A stretch of DNA of 64,000 bases from Loktanella sp. Alg231-35 (GTDB taxonomy: Bacteria > Pseudomonadota > Alphaproteobacteria > Rhodobacterales > Rhodobacteraceae): NCBI RefSeq assembly GCF_900143545.1, contig NZ_FREV01000008.1, positions 1-64,000 of the forward strand, read 5' to 3'. The notes below the pieces were generated by a model, which was not told the DNA's origin, searched no databases, and worked only from the letters and a program-made list of their open reading frames with translations. Position 1 is the first letter of the stretch. Each line of letters starts with the position of its first letter. Shown in pieces: positions 23,809-33,336 of the stretch. Both the position numbers and the translations under genes were made by a program.

Positions 23809-26800
23809 TCATCCGGGTTCCGGCGCTCCGATCGCGATGACGCAATCGATTTGCCCTTCGAGGACCGCCAGGTCAGCACCGTCGACCAGTCCGCTCTCCG
23901 CGACGAAGTCGGCGATGCCCCGCCGGGTGGTCGGCCCCATGGCGTTATCTGCCGTGCCCACGTCGAAGCCAAGCGCTGACAGTTTCTCCTGGACCCGGCG
24001 CACCCGCTGGGTCGCGTCTCTATTCGCCGCTTCGACGTTGCAGGCCACCCCGTCGGGCAGGGCGTTATCGGGGCCCGTCGCAATGTCGAATCCGCTATCG
24101 CCGCGCAGGGAGATCTGGGACAGCTGGCCGGGCAGCACGTCCACGTCGATAACCTGCTCCGACCCGTCGACTCGAAGGTTGTAGCGGCCGCCGGAGACTG
24201 CAACGCCAATCCCGTCGACCGCGCCCTCAAAGGTTGCACCAGCATCATCGGTCAGTGTGAATTCGCGCGACACCGCCCGCCGGAAGGCCGCGGCGGCCGT
24301 CCCGGCATCCGCGGCATCAAGGTAGCGTCCGCCCCCAGCCGTCGTCAGCGATCGGATCCGTTCTATGGCGGCAGGGTTGCGGATATCGAAGCCGATTAGG
24401 GTAAAATTGAGGTCTCCCAGTTCGGCCTCGGCGAGCGCGCGCATCGTGGCCTCGGGGGTCTCGTCACATTCCTCCTGACCGTCGGTGATGACCACGAGCT
24501 TGCTGCCAGAGGGCAGACCACCGCCCTGCACCACTTGCGAGATCGCGGCGGTGATGGGGGTTGTGCCACCGATCGGCATCAGGCCATTGACGAGGCCGGC
24601 CAATTCCTCCCGGTCGAGAGGCGCGGCGTTGCGGAGCGTGAGAATATCGTCACAGGCGACGTCAACACCCGCACTTTCAGGCACGCGGCTGCCATAGACC
24701 GTCAGCGCAATGACAGCCTCGTCCGGCAACCCATCGACCAGCGCGCGGAAAGCCTCCTTACCGGCGTCCAGCCGGCTTTGACCCGAAGGCAACCGCCGTG
24801 ACATTGAGCCGGAGAGATCGAAGATTACATGCGTCGCAGGCAGCACCGCGGCAGTCTCGGCATCGGCCACGACCGCCACGCGGCCTTCGCCGCCTTCGTA
24901 GTCCAGCCGGATCGTGTACCCTCTTGGTCGCGCCAAGTCCTGCGCGACGGTCAGATAGAACGCGGCCAGCGCGGCGCTGTCGGCAGTGTAGTAGTTGCGC
25001 CCGCCGGTCGCGACCGCCGTTGTTTCAAAAAATTGCCGGCCAGTGACCGAATAGGTTGGGGAAAATGTTTCGAACTCAGCGCCAAGTCCGATGCTGTAGA
25101 TCGGCACGCCCGAGCCACTGATCCGGTCCCAATAGACGCCGTAGCTGGACTCGCTCGCCGTATCCTGACCGTCGCCTAGTAGCACAATGCTGTGTTCCCC
25201 GGTTCGATCCGCCAGAAGGTCGAGCGCCACGCCAACCCCATCGAAGATCGCGGTACCGCCATCGGGCGTCACCTTACCCTCCAGTGCGGCCCGCAGGACG
25301 GCGGGATCAGAGGTGAAACCGTCTGTGAGGACCTCGACCGTGTCGGAGTAGCGGACCAACGCCACCTCTTGCCAATCCGGCAGCGCGTCGATGAAGCTGT
25401 TCAGAGCATTGGATAGGTCATCAGCGCTGTCCTCCATGCTGCCGCTTACATCGAAGACGACGACGGTGGAGGCCGCAAGTTGCTTAACCACAAGCGTGTC
25501 CGGTAGGTCTGAAAGTGGTATGATAGCCTCGGGGGGCAAGGCGCTATTTTCGCCCCATGTCAGCCGGTGGGACGGCACGCCTTCGGAAGTAACTGTGATC
25601 CTTGCCGCAGAGGCACCGTCGGGTGGCGGTGAGGGACGCCAGAGGTCAGCAGTGGCGGGTGACACCGTCCGGCCCTGCATGTTCATCCCAGCTGACAGGT
25701 CGCGTGGGCCCGCCGCGTCAGTCGGTGGCAGGTCTGCAACCGGGGCCACGGCCTGCTGTGTCATGGTCCGACGAAAGAGTGGCACGTAGCCCTCCCGTCG
25801 CCCCTCAATGGCCTGTATGCGCCCCATGCCAATGAAGCCGCTCGGCCCCGCGATCATTGTCAACCGGAGCCAGCGGGCATCAGCATCGACGGCAATCTCA
25901 TGCCGATCCGCCGCCGGATCGATTGCCGCCTCGGTGATCCTCACCCAGTCATCGGGTCCGGCGGTGGAGACATCGACAGCAACACGCACCGGCGGGTCCT
26001 CTCCCAGAACGTCGAGGACGATCTTGTCTACAAGCGCCTCTTCAAAGTCGCGGAAGGCAAATACCGCTTCGGCTGCCTCCGAGCGGTCATAGCGCGACGT
26101 GCCCCACCACGTGGGCTCTGGTATCGTCAGAACAAGTGGGAAGCTACGGCGCCGGCCCATATCGCTTAGCGCGACAAGCCGACCGCCTGCACCCGGACCT
26201 AGCAGGTTAGCTGGGTAGTCCTCGACAACCGAGGGCGCGGCATCTGAGGCTTCCCAGACCTCGATTTCTGCAAGCGCGGGGGCGCTGTCGAAATGTGTTC
26301 CCTCGATCACGACGCGCAATCGGTCGGTCGATGTGCCCGCCGGAAGTGGGATCAAATTCTGCCTTTGGTCCTTGGGTATTTCTGCCCGGGCCACTGTCTC
26401 GAACCCGCCGTCCCGACGAACAAGGATTTCCACCGTGGTGGGGATATTGAAAAACGGGAACGGGCCGATCTCGGGCATCCGCGTATCAAGGACAACGGCA
26501 GAGACCTCGGCCACTGCACCCCCGGCAAATCCCACCTCGATGGACTGTGGAAAACGCGAATCTTCTGCCAACCAGCCGCATATCAGGCAACTCCCAAATC
26601 CGCGGTCATCAACGATCACCCCAAGCCCGTCGTTCAGATAAAGGGCAGATCGGCCGCGCTTGTCAGACGACGTCGCGGGCGCAACCGTACCACCAAGAAA
26701 GGATGCCGCGATGTTCACGGGTCGGTCGGGCAGATTCCAGTCAGAGAGTTCTGACCTTGCCAGCCACGGCGCAAGCGTCGCGGGGTCACCCAAATCTGCG

Positions 26801-26892
26801 GCCTCGGGCATACTCTGGGCCACCGCCGCTTGATTGCACAGCCAGACCGCCGCAGCGACCGCACCGGCCCGCTTAAACCAGCCTCTACGCAT
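23809..26892 (-). CDS. secreted double-vWA protein with C-terminal peptidoglycan-binding-like domain, 1027 aa
   Basis: Start MRRGWFKRAG (26892) gives a signal peptide (AVAAAVWLCNQAAVAQS); it overlaps the upstream gene by 8 bp. Two discoidin-like beta domains come first (around residues 60-215 and 280-365). Two von Willebrand A domains follow, both with complete MIDAS metal sites: FDVSGSMED (481-485), GGTAIF and LGDGQDT; then FDLSGSMSR (692-696), GGTTPIT and ITDGQEE. A beta segment and a peptidoglycan-binding-like helical domain (VRRVQEKLSALGFDVGTADN, about 964-1002) close it. vWA MIDAS sites bind protein partners through a metal. It probably bridges the wall and a partner, likely one of the two flanking proteins (inference). 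Confidence 0.8.
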   Translation of the reverse strand: MRRGWFKRAGAVAAAVWLCNQAAVAQSMPEAADLGDPATLAPWLARSELSDWNLPDRPVNIAASFLGGTVAPATSSDKRGRSALYLNDGLGVIVDDRGFGSCLICGWLAEDSRFPQSIEVGFAGGAVAEVSAVVLDTRMPEIGPFPFFNIPTTVEILVRRDGGFETVARAEIPKDQRQNLIPLPAGTSTDRLRVVIEGTHFDSAPALAEIEVWEASDAAPSVVEDYPANLLGPGAGGRLVALSDMGRRRSFPLVLTIPEPTWWGTSRYDRSEAAEAVFAFRDFEEALVDKIVLDVLGEDPPVRVAVDVSTAGPDDWVRITEAAIDPAADRHEIAVDADARWLRLTMIAGPSGFIGMGRIQAIEGRREGYVPLFRRTMTQQAVAPVADLPPTDAAGPRDLSAGMNMQGRTVSPATADLWRPSPPPDGASAARITVTSEGVPSHRLTWGENSALPPEAIIPLSDLPDTLVVKQLAASTVVVFDVSGSMEDSADDLSNALNSFIDALPDWQEVALVRYSDTVEVLTDGFTSDPAVLRAALEGKVTPDGGTAIFDGVGVALDLLADRTGEHSIVLLGDGQDTASESSYGVYWDRISGSGVPIYSIGLGAEFETFSPTYSVTGRQFFETTAVATGGRNYYTADSAALAAFYLTVAQDLARPRGYTIRLDYEGGEGRVAVVADAETAAVLPATHVIFDLSGSMSRRLPSGQSRLDAGKEAFRALVDGLPDEAVIALTVYGSRVPESAGVDVACDDILTLRNAAPLDREELAGLVNGLMPIGGTTPITAAISQVVQGGGLPSGSKLVVITDGQEECDETPEATMRALAEAELGDLNFTLIGFDIRNPAAIERIRSLTTAGGGRYLDAADAGTAAAAFRRAVSREFTLTDDAGATFEGAVDGIGVAVSGGRYNLRVDGSEQVIDVDVLPGQLSQISLRGDSGFDIATGPDNALPDGVACNVEAANRDATQRVRRVQEKLSALGFDVGTADNAMGPTTRRGIADFVAESGLVDGADLAVLEGQIDCVIAIGAPEPG

Positions 26893-29125
26893 TGCACCAT
26901 GCCTCGAATGCCGCGCCTTCAAGCTGCGAGCCTACACCATAGGTCTCCCCGCCCAACTCGTCGTAGACCAACCCACCGAGAAAATCATAAGTGTTCAACA
27001 AAAGCTTGCCGCCTGCACCGTAACCAGAATTCTCAATCAACATACCGCGGATCGAGCCGGGCGCATCCAGCATGCCGGCCGTCGTCGGGCTCATCACCGG
27101 CATGTAGAGATTGAAAAGGAACATCAGGGCCATGCCCTGTCGGGCCAACGGATTATTGCAGGCCTCGGCGGCCTTCTTGAACGAGTAGACCGAATGGAGC
27201 GTCTTCGCGACTTCGAAGGTGTACTCGCCAAGGATGATGGTTCGATCGATGAAGGACCCGCCGCGGCCGGTGATGTCGATGCCGGTTGCCGTGCCGGTGA
27301 CCGGATCGACTCGCCACCAAGCTAGAGGATCATTGCTGCGCGCGACGACAAGACTGCCGGCCCCCAAGTCAGCCAAAGCCGCCTGTCGGGCGCTTTGGTC
27401 TGCCCCGCTGGTCAGCACGTCGCTCACGTCAACAAGACGCAGCGACTCGGCATCGGCGAGCACTCGGAAGGCGCTGGAAGATTCCACGGGGTCCTCCCCC
27501 AGCACGAGCAGGTCCTCAAAAAGCGTCTCCTCGACCCCCGCCAGGATCGCAATATCCGCCGCGGGCTCCCAGCCGCCGGCGGTCTCGCGCCACGCGTTGA
27601 GGCCCGACTGACGGATATCGAAGGTCTCGATCTCTCGGCCGCCGGCCAGCGCGCGCAGCGTCCGAACGGCGATCAGGGGCGCACCGCGGTATATCAGACC
27701 GTCGGCCCCCGCTGCCCTCCCCGCAGCAAGATCATAGCCGTTCAACAGCGGCAAGGTGGAAAGCGGCACATAATCTTCGGTCTCCCAGACACGGAGCGCC
27801 CCCTTGATCGACGCGATCTGCACGTCGAGCAGATGGGCTGGGGTTGCCCGACCGGTGTGAACAATCACGCTCCAGTAGCCCGGCACCCAGTCGCGCGGCA
27901 GGCGTCCGTCCTCGGCGGCGAGTTGCCGCCAGTCAACCCTCCAAGCCTCAAAGGGTTCGTGTATCTCCAGTTCCATCGTGACGGCCACGAGGTCGGCTGA
28001 CGAGGTCAGGCTCTCCGCTAGCTCGCCGCCCAGTCCCCCGCCGATCTCGCTGGAAAGGCCCCCAAGCGCCGAGGCAAAGCCACCAATCGCCTCGCTCGCC
28101 CCGCCTGCGAGGACGTCGTCCAGCTCGCGCAGCGTGCCGTCCGCACCGAACGGATGCGTCCCTTCGAGAAGCCGACCGGCGACGATCGGCAGGAAGATTT
28201 CCGCCCCCGGTTCGGGTGCCGGGTCGCCCGAGATCTCGTGCAGGGGAGCGATGACAAAGGGCAGATCGGAGTGCAGCACATCGGCCGCGTGCACATCAAG
28301 CGTCTCAAGAATGACATCGGAACTGCCATCGCTCCGCTCGATGCTCAATGTCAGTCGCACTGACTGGAGAGCCTCGTCTGGCACATCGGTAAGAGTGGTA
28401 TCGGGCGCCGGGTCGATGGCCAACCCGGCGAGGTGCAGGTTCCGCCAGGCTCCGCCGATCCTGGCTTGCACCCAAGCGTAATTGCGGGCGGCTTCGACGC
28501 TCGCCTCACCCTGCGCCGCGCCGTTGGGCAACTGTGGCCCCAGCGCCTGTCTGAGCATCCCGGCCGCTTCTTCGGCCGCAGGACTTGGCGTGGCTGTCGG
28601 CGGACGCCCGGCAATGAGGTCCAGGAAGGGACCGGGCACCTCGACATCGCCGCCGCCAAGGGCAACCACGGCCGACTCGAATGCGGTCGGATCGCTAGTC
28701 GCGGGCCGTGTGGCAGGCCATTCGATCCCGGCCACTAGCCGAATCGCCGTTTCCTCCTCGAGCCGCGCCAACGCAAGGCGCGTCTCATAGCCTTTCTGGT
28801 CCAGCACCGCCCGGAGCAGCAGCGCCTGATCCCATGAATTTCCGGCTCCGGCTGCCAGCGCCCCTTCCGCCCCACGCAGGACCCCCGGATAAATGCGCCA
28901 GGCGATCCGGGCTGCGATCTCCTGCGCAATCAATTCGGGGTCATCAGGCAACGACGCGGCAAGGCCGGCGACCGAAAGTTGGCTCTGGTCCAGCAGCCCC
29001 TCAAGCCGGTCGAGGCGCTGATCGAGTTCATCCGTAACGGTCTGGGCCGTGGCTCCGGCAGATAGAACCAACGCGACCAGGATCGGACAACAATTCTTCA
29101 GAATGCGTGGAAAGAGTAGAAACAT
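26885..29125 (-). CDS. secreted degenerate transglutaminase-like protein, 746 aa
   Basis: Signal peptide at residues 1-28 (ILVALVLSAGATAQ). Residues ~95-240 follow the plan of transglutaminase-like domains: GNSWDQALLLRAVLDQKGYE where active members have G-D-C-K-D-K, and later RNYAWVQARIGGAWRNL where active members have N-H. The Cys and His positions are thus Ser97 and Tyr216, so it should be catalytically dead. The long remainder (beta-rich, then C-terminal GMLIENSGYGAGGKLLLNTY) has no family I recognise. It is first in the operon and overlaps the vWA gene. Like the next two genes it is in high-GC DNA that differs from the transfer genes. Confidence 0.7.
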   Translation of the reverse strand: MFLLFPRILKNCCPILVALVLSAGATAQTVTDELDQRLDRLEGLLDQSQLSVAGLAASLPDDPELIAQEIAARIAWRIYPGVLRGAEGALAAGAGNSWDQALLLRAVLDQKGYETRLALARLEEETAIRLVAGIEWPATRPATSDPTAFESAVVALGGGDVEVPGPFLDLIAGRPPTATPSPAAEEAAGMLRQALGPQLPNGAAQGEASVEAARNYAWVQARIGGAWRNLHLAGLAIDPAPDTTLTDVPDEALQSVRLTLSIERSDGSSDVILETLDVHAADVLHSDLPFVIAPLHEISGDPAPEPGAEIFLPIVAGRLLEGTHPFGADGTLRELDDVLAGGASEAIGGFASALGGLSSEIGGGLGGELAESLTSSADLVAVTMELEIHEPFEAWRVDWRQLAAEDGRLPRDWVPGYWSVIVHTGRATPAHLLDVQIASIKGALRVWETEDYVPLSTLPLLNGYDLAAGRAAGADGLIYRGAPLIAVRTLRALAGGREIETFDIRQSGLNAWRETAGGWEPAADIAILAGVEETLFEDLLVLGEDPVESSSAFRVLADAESLRLVDVSDVLTSGADQSARQAALADLGAGSLVVARSNDPLAWWRVDPVTGTATGIDITGRGGSFIDRTIILGEYTFEVAKTLHSVYSFKKAAEACNNPLARQGMALMFLFNLYMPVMSPTTAGMLDAPGSIRGMLIENSGYGAGGKLLLNTYDFLGGLVYDELGGETYGVGSQLEGAAFEAWCNA

Positions 29126-29461
29126 GGCGTGATAATCCTTCCGTCTCGACCCCTCCTTTCCGCAGTCAACGCAATGTCAGATCCCGGGGTCGCGTGCGCC
29201 CGTGTTGGAAATGCCAGTCGGCTCAGAAAGCATCATATGAAGAAGTATACCAACAGATCGGACAGCCGCAAGCAGTCGGCCACTAGATTGGCCGTGAGTG
29301 GGCAATTTGGCATGTCGAGGAAGCGACACATATACGAAGACGTTCTGAAGTGAACCGCACCGGGTTTGCTGGAGGCTGATTTTTTTGAGCCCAACCGAAA
29401 ACTAAGTTGAGTGATTTCAGTCAGTTGTGATTTTCCTTGGGTGACAAACCTGAAGAGCACG
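29126..29461. other. upstream region of the secreted operon and left part of an IS5-like remnant
   Basis: About 330 bp of lower GC than the operon. AAGGATTATCACGCC before 29125 serves the 746-residue gene. Frames here are short and not protein-like. No clean terminal inverted repeats for the transposase remnant were recognised. Confidence 0.4.
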
Positions 29462-30277
29462 ATGCCTTGGACAGAAACTACTCGCCCGCAGTATGACCGG
29501 CGAGGCCAGCGATACGCAAGCGATAGCACCGACGATGAATGGGGTTTCGTGGAACCGTTCATGCCACCGATTTCGAAGGTCGGCCGGCCTCGCTAGACGG
29601 ACATGCGGGCGGTTTAGGACGCGATTCAATACATGGCGGCAACGGGGTGCCAATGGGCGATGCTACCAAGAGAATTCCCGCGCTTCACCACAGTGCAGTA
29701 TTATTTCTACCTGCTGCGCGACAGCGGCCTGCTCGATATCCTCAACGAGACCCTTGCCGCCGCCTCCCGCCTGTTATCAGGCCGCACAGCGGAGCCGACG
29801 GTTGGGATCATCGATAGCCAATCGGTGAAGACCACAGAGAGCGGCGGCCCCACAGGCTATGATGCGGGCAAGAAAATAAAGGGGCGCAAGCGGCACATCG
29901 TGACGGACACCGAAGGCAATCTTCTGGCTCTGATCACTCATACCGCCGACATCCAGGACCGTGACGGTGCGCCCGGCGTCACCGAACAGGCCCGCGACAG
30001 TTTCCCCGCGTTGGACCATGTGTTCGCCGATGGAGGGTATGCAGGGGAAAAACTGCAAACCGCTCTGCGCGAAAGGGATGGGCCCACAATCGAGATCGTC
30101 AAACGACCCCCAAAGGTGACCGGCTTCGTTGTCATCGCCCGCCGTTGGGTCGTCGAGCGCACATTTGCATGGCTCGGCCGGTGTCGCCGATTGGCGAAGG
30201 ACTGGGAAACGTCAATCGCGTCGGCTGACGCATGACTGCTAATCGCCTCAATCCGCAAGATGTATACGAATGCTGCT
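29462..30277 (+). pseudogene. IS5-family transposase, inactivated by three in-frame stops
   Basis: One frame reads from ATG at 29462 (MPWTETTRPQYDRRGQRYAS) through DDEWGFVEPFMPP, DAIQYMAATGCQWAMLPREF, the DDE-type stretches VGIIDSQSVKTT and DHVFADGGYAGEK, and VVERTFAWLGRCRRLAKDWE, to RKMYTNAA. In-frame TAGs at 29594-29596 and 29615-29617 and a TGA at 30233-30235 (where a Trp is expected) break it. The catalytic Asp, Asp and Glu (DSQ, ADGG, VVERTFAW) are still present, so the decay is recent or partial. It lies directly upstream of the secreted three-gene operon and may mark its entry. Confidence 0.85.
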
Positions 30278-30509
30278 TAGAACTGTGAACCGATCAATCG
30301 CATAACAGGTGATCTTGCCGAACGTGATCCTCAAGCGAAAATTCATAAAACCACGCCGCTTGCGCTTCCAGCTTTGGCCCCATCACCGCGGGAAACCCCC
30401 AGCATCAATGCAAAGATTGAATCAGCGTTCAGTCCCCCAAACAAGCAGAATTTTTTCGACACAATTAGCCCCTATTGACGAATGCTGCATGGTGCTTGAA
30501 AGTCCATTT

Positions 30510-31067
30510 ATGACACAACCAATTCTGTTTCGAACTGACCTAACGGGACAAGTTCTTCCGATTGATTGGCGGGAGATGCACGAAGTTCGAAGAGATATCC
30601 TGCACTATTATGAAGAAAACTTGCATGAGCCTGTGAATGTGTACGTCATTCCAGAATACGCTAAGCTTGAGTATTGGAAGTATCTGTCTGTTTTCTTCAC
30701 GGAACGCTACGCTGAATGCAAACGGTACGTATGGCTGTTTGAGCGAGGCTGCTTGGCGCTGTTAAATGGGTTAGCGCTTGACTTCCTAAACGAGCAACTT
30801 TGGGAAGACTCAGGTCTTTGGAAGAAAGGTAAAGACATTGCTAACGCAAGTTTGCCTTATCTAGAGGCCTATCGGCCTAAGGAGCCAATCCTCGAAGATG
30901 GGAGAGAATTGTTGATTGGGTCATTTCGTTTCATTGCGGCCATGGATGCGAACGATTTGGACCGAGATGGGTACCCGAAATTTGCAGTTAGAGACCAAGG
31001 AGCGTGGTTCACCCGGCACATCATCGGCGACTATTATCGCACGACAGCAGCGCTCGACTTTGGATGA
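30510..31067 (+). CDS. hypothetical protein in AT-rich DNA, 185 aa
   Basis: Starts at 30489 (MVLESPF) and 30510 (MTQPILF) are both weak; the frame is open back to 30309. I chose 30510. The protein is soluble, rich in Tyr, Trp and Leu, with NLHEPVNVYVIPEYAKLEYW and RRDILHYYEENLHE as notable stretches. No domain is recognised. Its base composition is clearly lower in GC than both neighbours, so it is a likely separate arrival between the IS remnant and the 75-bp repeat. Confidence 0.5.
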   Translation: MTQPILFRTDLTGQVLPIDWREMHEVRRDILHYYEENLHEPVNVYVIPEYAKLEYWKYLSVFFTERYAECKRYVWLFERGCLALLNGLALDFLNEQLWEDSGLWKKGKDIANASLPYLEAYRPKEPILEDGRELLIGSFRFIAAMDANDLDRDGYPKFAVRDQGAWFTRHIIGDYYRTTAALDFG

Positions 31068-31536
31068 CCCTAGAGTATGATGCTGCTTCCGGCATTGCCT
31101 CGAAGCAGCCATTGGCGCAGCTGCAGCGGATGACGGCAAAGCCCGCGATGTGTAAAATTGCCCTCAGTTCCTCGCTGCAGGCTGCATGAACGGCTGGTCT
31201 GATCGCTGCATGACAGCACCGAAACCTATGCATCTGCGGCGATTTTCATGCGGCGAGCACGCGCAGCACAGATCTGATATTTCCGCTCTGGGCTCAAACC
31301 AGTCATCTGACGGAAACAGTCTGTCAAACTCCACGCATCTAGTGGCATAAGGTCTGCTAAGCGGACTTTCCAGCCATTCGTTTTTCGTACTTCGCTGACG
31401 CAGCATCGCTTCGCGCTTGCGGAAGGCCCGCCACCGCCTTGCAGGTCACGTCGCCAATGCGGTCATTCAATCTGGCTATGAGCCCAAGTTCTCGGCATAC
31501 TGCAGTGCCGCGAGTGTCCGCCAGTGACGACATCTA
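31068..31536. other. intergenic region holding a 75-bp direct repeat
   Basis: About 470 bp without a gene. It contains the 75-bp repeat (31291-31365) and a CTTCGCTGACGCAGCATCGC motif near 31392 resembling one near 20178. These look like dispersed intergenic repeats of the genus rather than coding DNA. Confidence 0.55.
31291..31365. repeat. 75-bp direct repeat, left copy, flanking the metabolic module
   Basis: Identical base for base to 44324-44398 and in the same orientation. It contains AACTCCACGCATCTAGTGGC. The 13 kb between the two copies carries only chromosome-type metabolic and transport genes. Confidence 0.9.
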
Positions 31537-32402
31537 CTATGCCTCAGATCGGCTTGCGCGGGCTGCAATTACTGCACCTAGTGTGATGAGTCCGCTTGCC
31601 ACAAACAGGGCTCCGGTTAGGCCAGCGACGCCGGCGATCACAAGCACAAATGTCGAAAGCAATGGGGCGGCATATGACGCGACGCCGAGCAACTGAATAT
31701 CCCCACGTTTTACACCGATATCCCAAACGAAGAATGCCGACCCAACTGGGCCGACACCTAACCCAATAACAGCGAGCCAACCGATTGCCTCATTAGGCCA
31801 AACAGTGGTCTCAAGACCCAAGTGCGCGATACCCGACAAGACAGATGTTGCAAGGCAGAAAACCGCGACGCTTGAAGTGGGTGTCCCGCCGAGTTTTCGT
31901 GACAGAACTGAATAGCTTGCCCAAATGACGGCACATAAAAGTGCTGAGCCATATCCAAACATCGCACCTGCTTCAAAGCTTGTTCCGCCTTGGGTTATCA
32001 AGATTGCAGCTCCTGCAAATCCAATCACACCGCCGATGATATGCCCTGATTTCAGGCGTTCGCTCGGAAGCAGGCCCGAGAAAAGTACAATCAAGAGTGG
32101 CCAAAGATATGCAATCAACCCGGCCTCCGCCGCAGGAGCAAGCCGCAGGGCCGAGAAATAGAAAAAGTGATAGCCAAACAACCCGGCCGTCCCAAAGAAG
32201 TAGATCTTCCAGCTCACCCTTCCGAGAGATCTGCTGTCCCCAGTTACTATGACCCACCCGAGGCCGAGCGCGCCTCCAATAGCGAACGACATGGAAGTCA
32301 GTTGAAATGGGGGATCGGGAAAGTCTTTACCGTTAGAAGCGCAAGCAAAGCCCACATCAGCACAGCACAAAACCCGAGTATAGTCGCCTGCGATTTTGTC
32401 AT
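31537..32402 (-). pseudogene. EamA/DMT-family transporter gene with a frameshift
   Basis: The genuine start is ATG at 32402: MTKSQATILGFCAVLMWALL, then ALLTVKTFPIP. The frame is then lost in a run of five Cs (plus-strand GGGGG at 32309-32313). With six Cs it would continue PPFQLTSMSFAIGGALGLGW and run through about ten membrane helices to the stop at 31537, a normal ~290-residue drug/metabolite transporter. Unless this is a sequencing slip, the protein is broken after ~33 residues. The long intact frame begins before that point in the wrong phase. Family substrates include amino acids and metabolites. Confidence 0.75.
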
Positions 32403-32413
32403 GAAACGAGCCT

Positions 32414-32899
32414 TCACTGCATTTTTGAGTATTGATCTGCCAGAAGCCAAACCATGCGATCAAGAAACCAGAGTTTCGCGCCCATGGAAGTCACAAGCCC
32501 GGCGATGAGCCAACCAAGGTCAAGCTGCCAAAGGGCGTAGATGAGTGCGAAAACGCCAATTCCTGTGACAAGCATTAAGATCCGGCCAACGTGGACATGG
32601 TGGGCCGGGATGGGATTTATGCCCCGATCTATCCAAACACGCTCTCCCAGAACCGCCTTTGTCATCCAAGCGTGGCTATGAATAGGTGGACCAAACAAAC
32701 GTGGGTTCACCCATGTCCAGACAATCACAATCAAAATGAGCCAGATTGCGCCCCAACCCAGCCAAACGCGGCTCCAGACAGCAAGGCTGAGAAACGGCAG
32801 AATGGTGAGACGCGTCCAGCCGCTCCAAGGGTTGGAATGCCTTACCCATGCCGCATCATCCATGCTCATGAGCCGTTCTGAGAATTTCGCAATGCCCAT
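32414..32899 (-). CDS. DUF6653 family membrane protein
   Basis: ATG at 32899 has GGAGTAACCG upstream. The 161-residue protein begins with the family signature MSMDDAAWVRHSNPWSGWTR and has hydrophobic segments around 30-65 (LTILPFLSLAVWSRVW..., then WLILIVIVWTWV) and 110-150. The cytoplasmic stretch NPRLFGPPIHSHAWMTKAVL-GERVW also fits DUF6653. The function is unknown. It ends 12 bp before the EamA start, so the two are one transcript. Confidence 0.75.
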   Translation of the reverse strand: MGIAKFSERLMSMDDAAWVRHSNPWSGWTRLTILPFLSLAVWSRVWLGWGAIWLILIVIVWTWVNPRLFGPPIHSHAWMTKAVLGERVWIDRGINPIPAHHVHVGRILMLVTGIGVFALIYALWQLDLGWLIAGLVTSMGAKLWFLDRMVWLLADQYSKMQ

Positions 32900-32930
32900 C
32901 GGTTACTCCGTTTCCTGATCAATTCGCAGA

Positions 32931-33332
32931 CTATGCATCGTCATATCCCAGCCTGAACGAAATCAGTTCCGCTAGAATCCCGCTGCCATGAATGACAAAA
33001 CTGAATGGGATCGCTGGTGCGATAGGGCTTTCCATGATTGGTGCCCACAAGAAAAAGATCGCTGAAAACGGGATACAGTGAGCCGCAATTGCAAGCGCGC
33101 TGTAACGCCCCGGCGCAGAGCCGCGAGAACCCATCCACATAGAAACAGCGACAAGCCCCATCAAAGGGTAGGCCTGCACGAGACCCACAATGGCCATGTC
33201 GTTTCCAGCAAGTCCACCATAGGGTCCTACGCCCATAGCCCCACCAAGGTATGTGGCACAAGTCAGGACCGGGGTGAGAGTCATTAGGGCAGCAGCATGC
33301 CATCCCAAGATGTGACGTCCATTCAATTTCAT
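32931..33332 (-). CDS. small four-helix membrane protein, 133 aa
   Basis: Starts ATG after AAGGATAGACCT. Four hydrophobic segments are visible (about 9-31, 45-66, 80-98, 104-125). Residues such as LGWHAAALMTLTPVLTCATY and APGRYSALAIAAHCIPFSAI resemble uncharacterised roseobacter membrane proteins. No motif assigns a function. It lies between the SRPBCC and DUF6653 genes in the same direction. Confidence 0.6.
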   Translation of the reverse strand: MKLNGRHILGWHAAALMTLTPVLTCATYLGGAMGVGPYGGLAGNDMAIVGLVQAYPLMGLVAVSMWMGSRGSAPGRYSALAIAAHCIPFSAIFFLWAPIMESPIAPAIPFSFVIHGSGILAELISFRLGYDDA

Positions 33333-33336
33333 AGGT

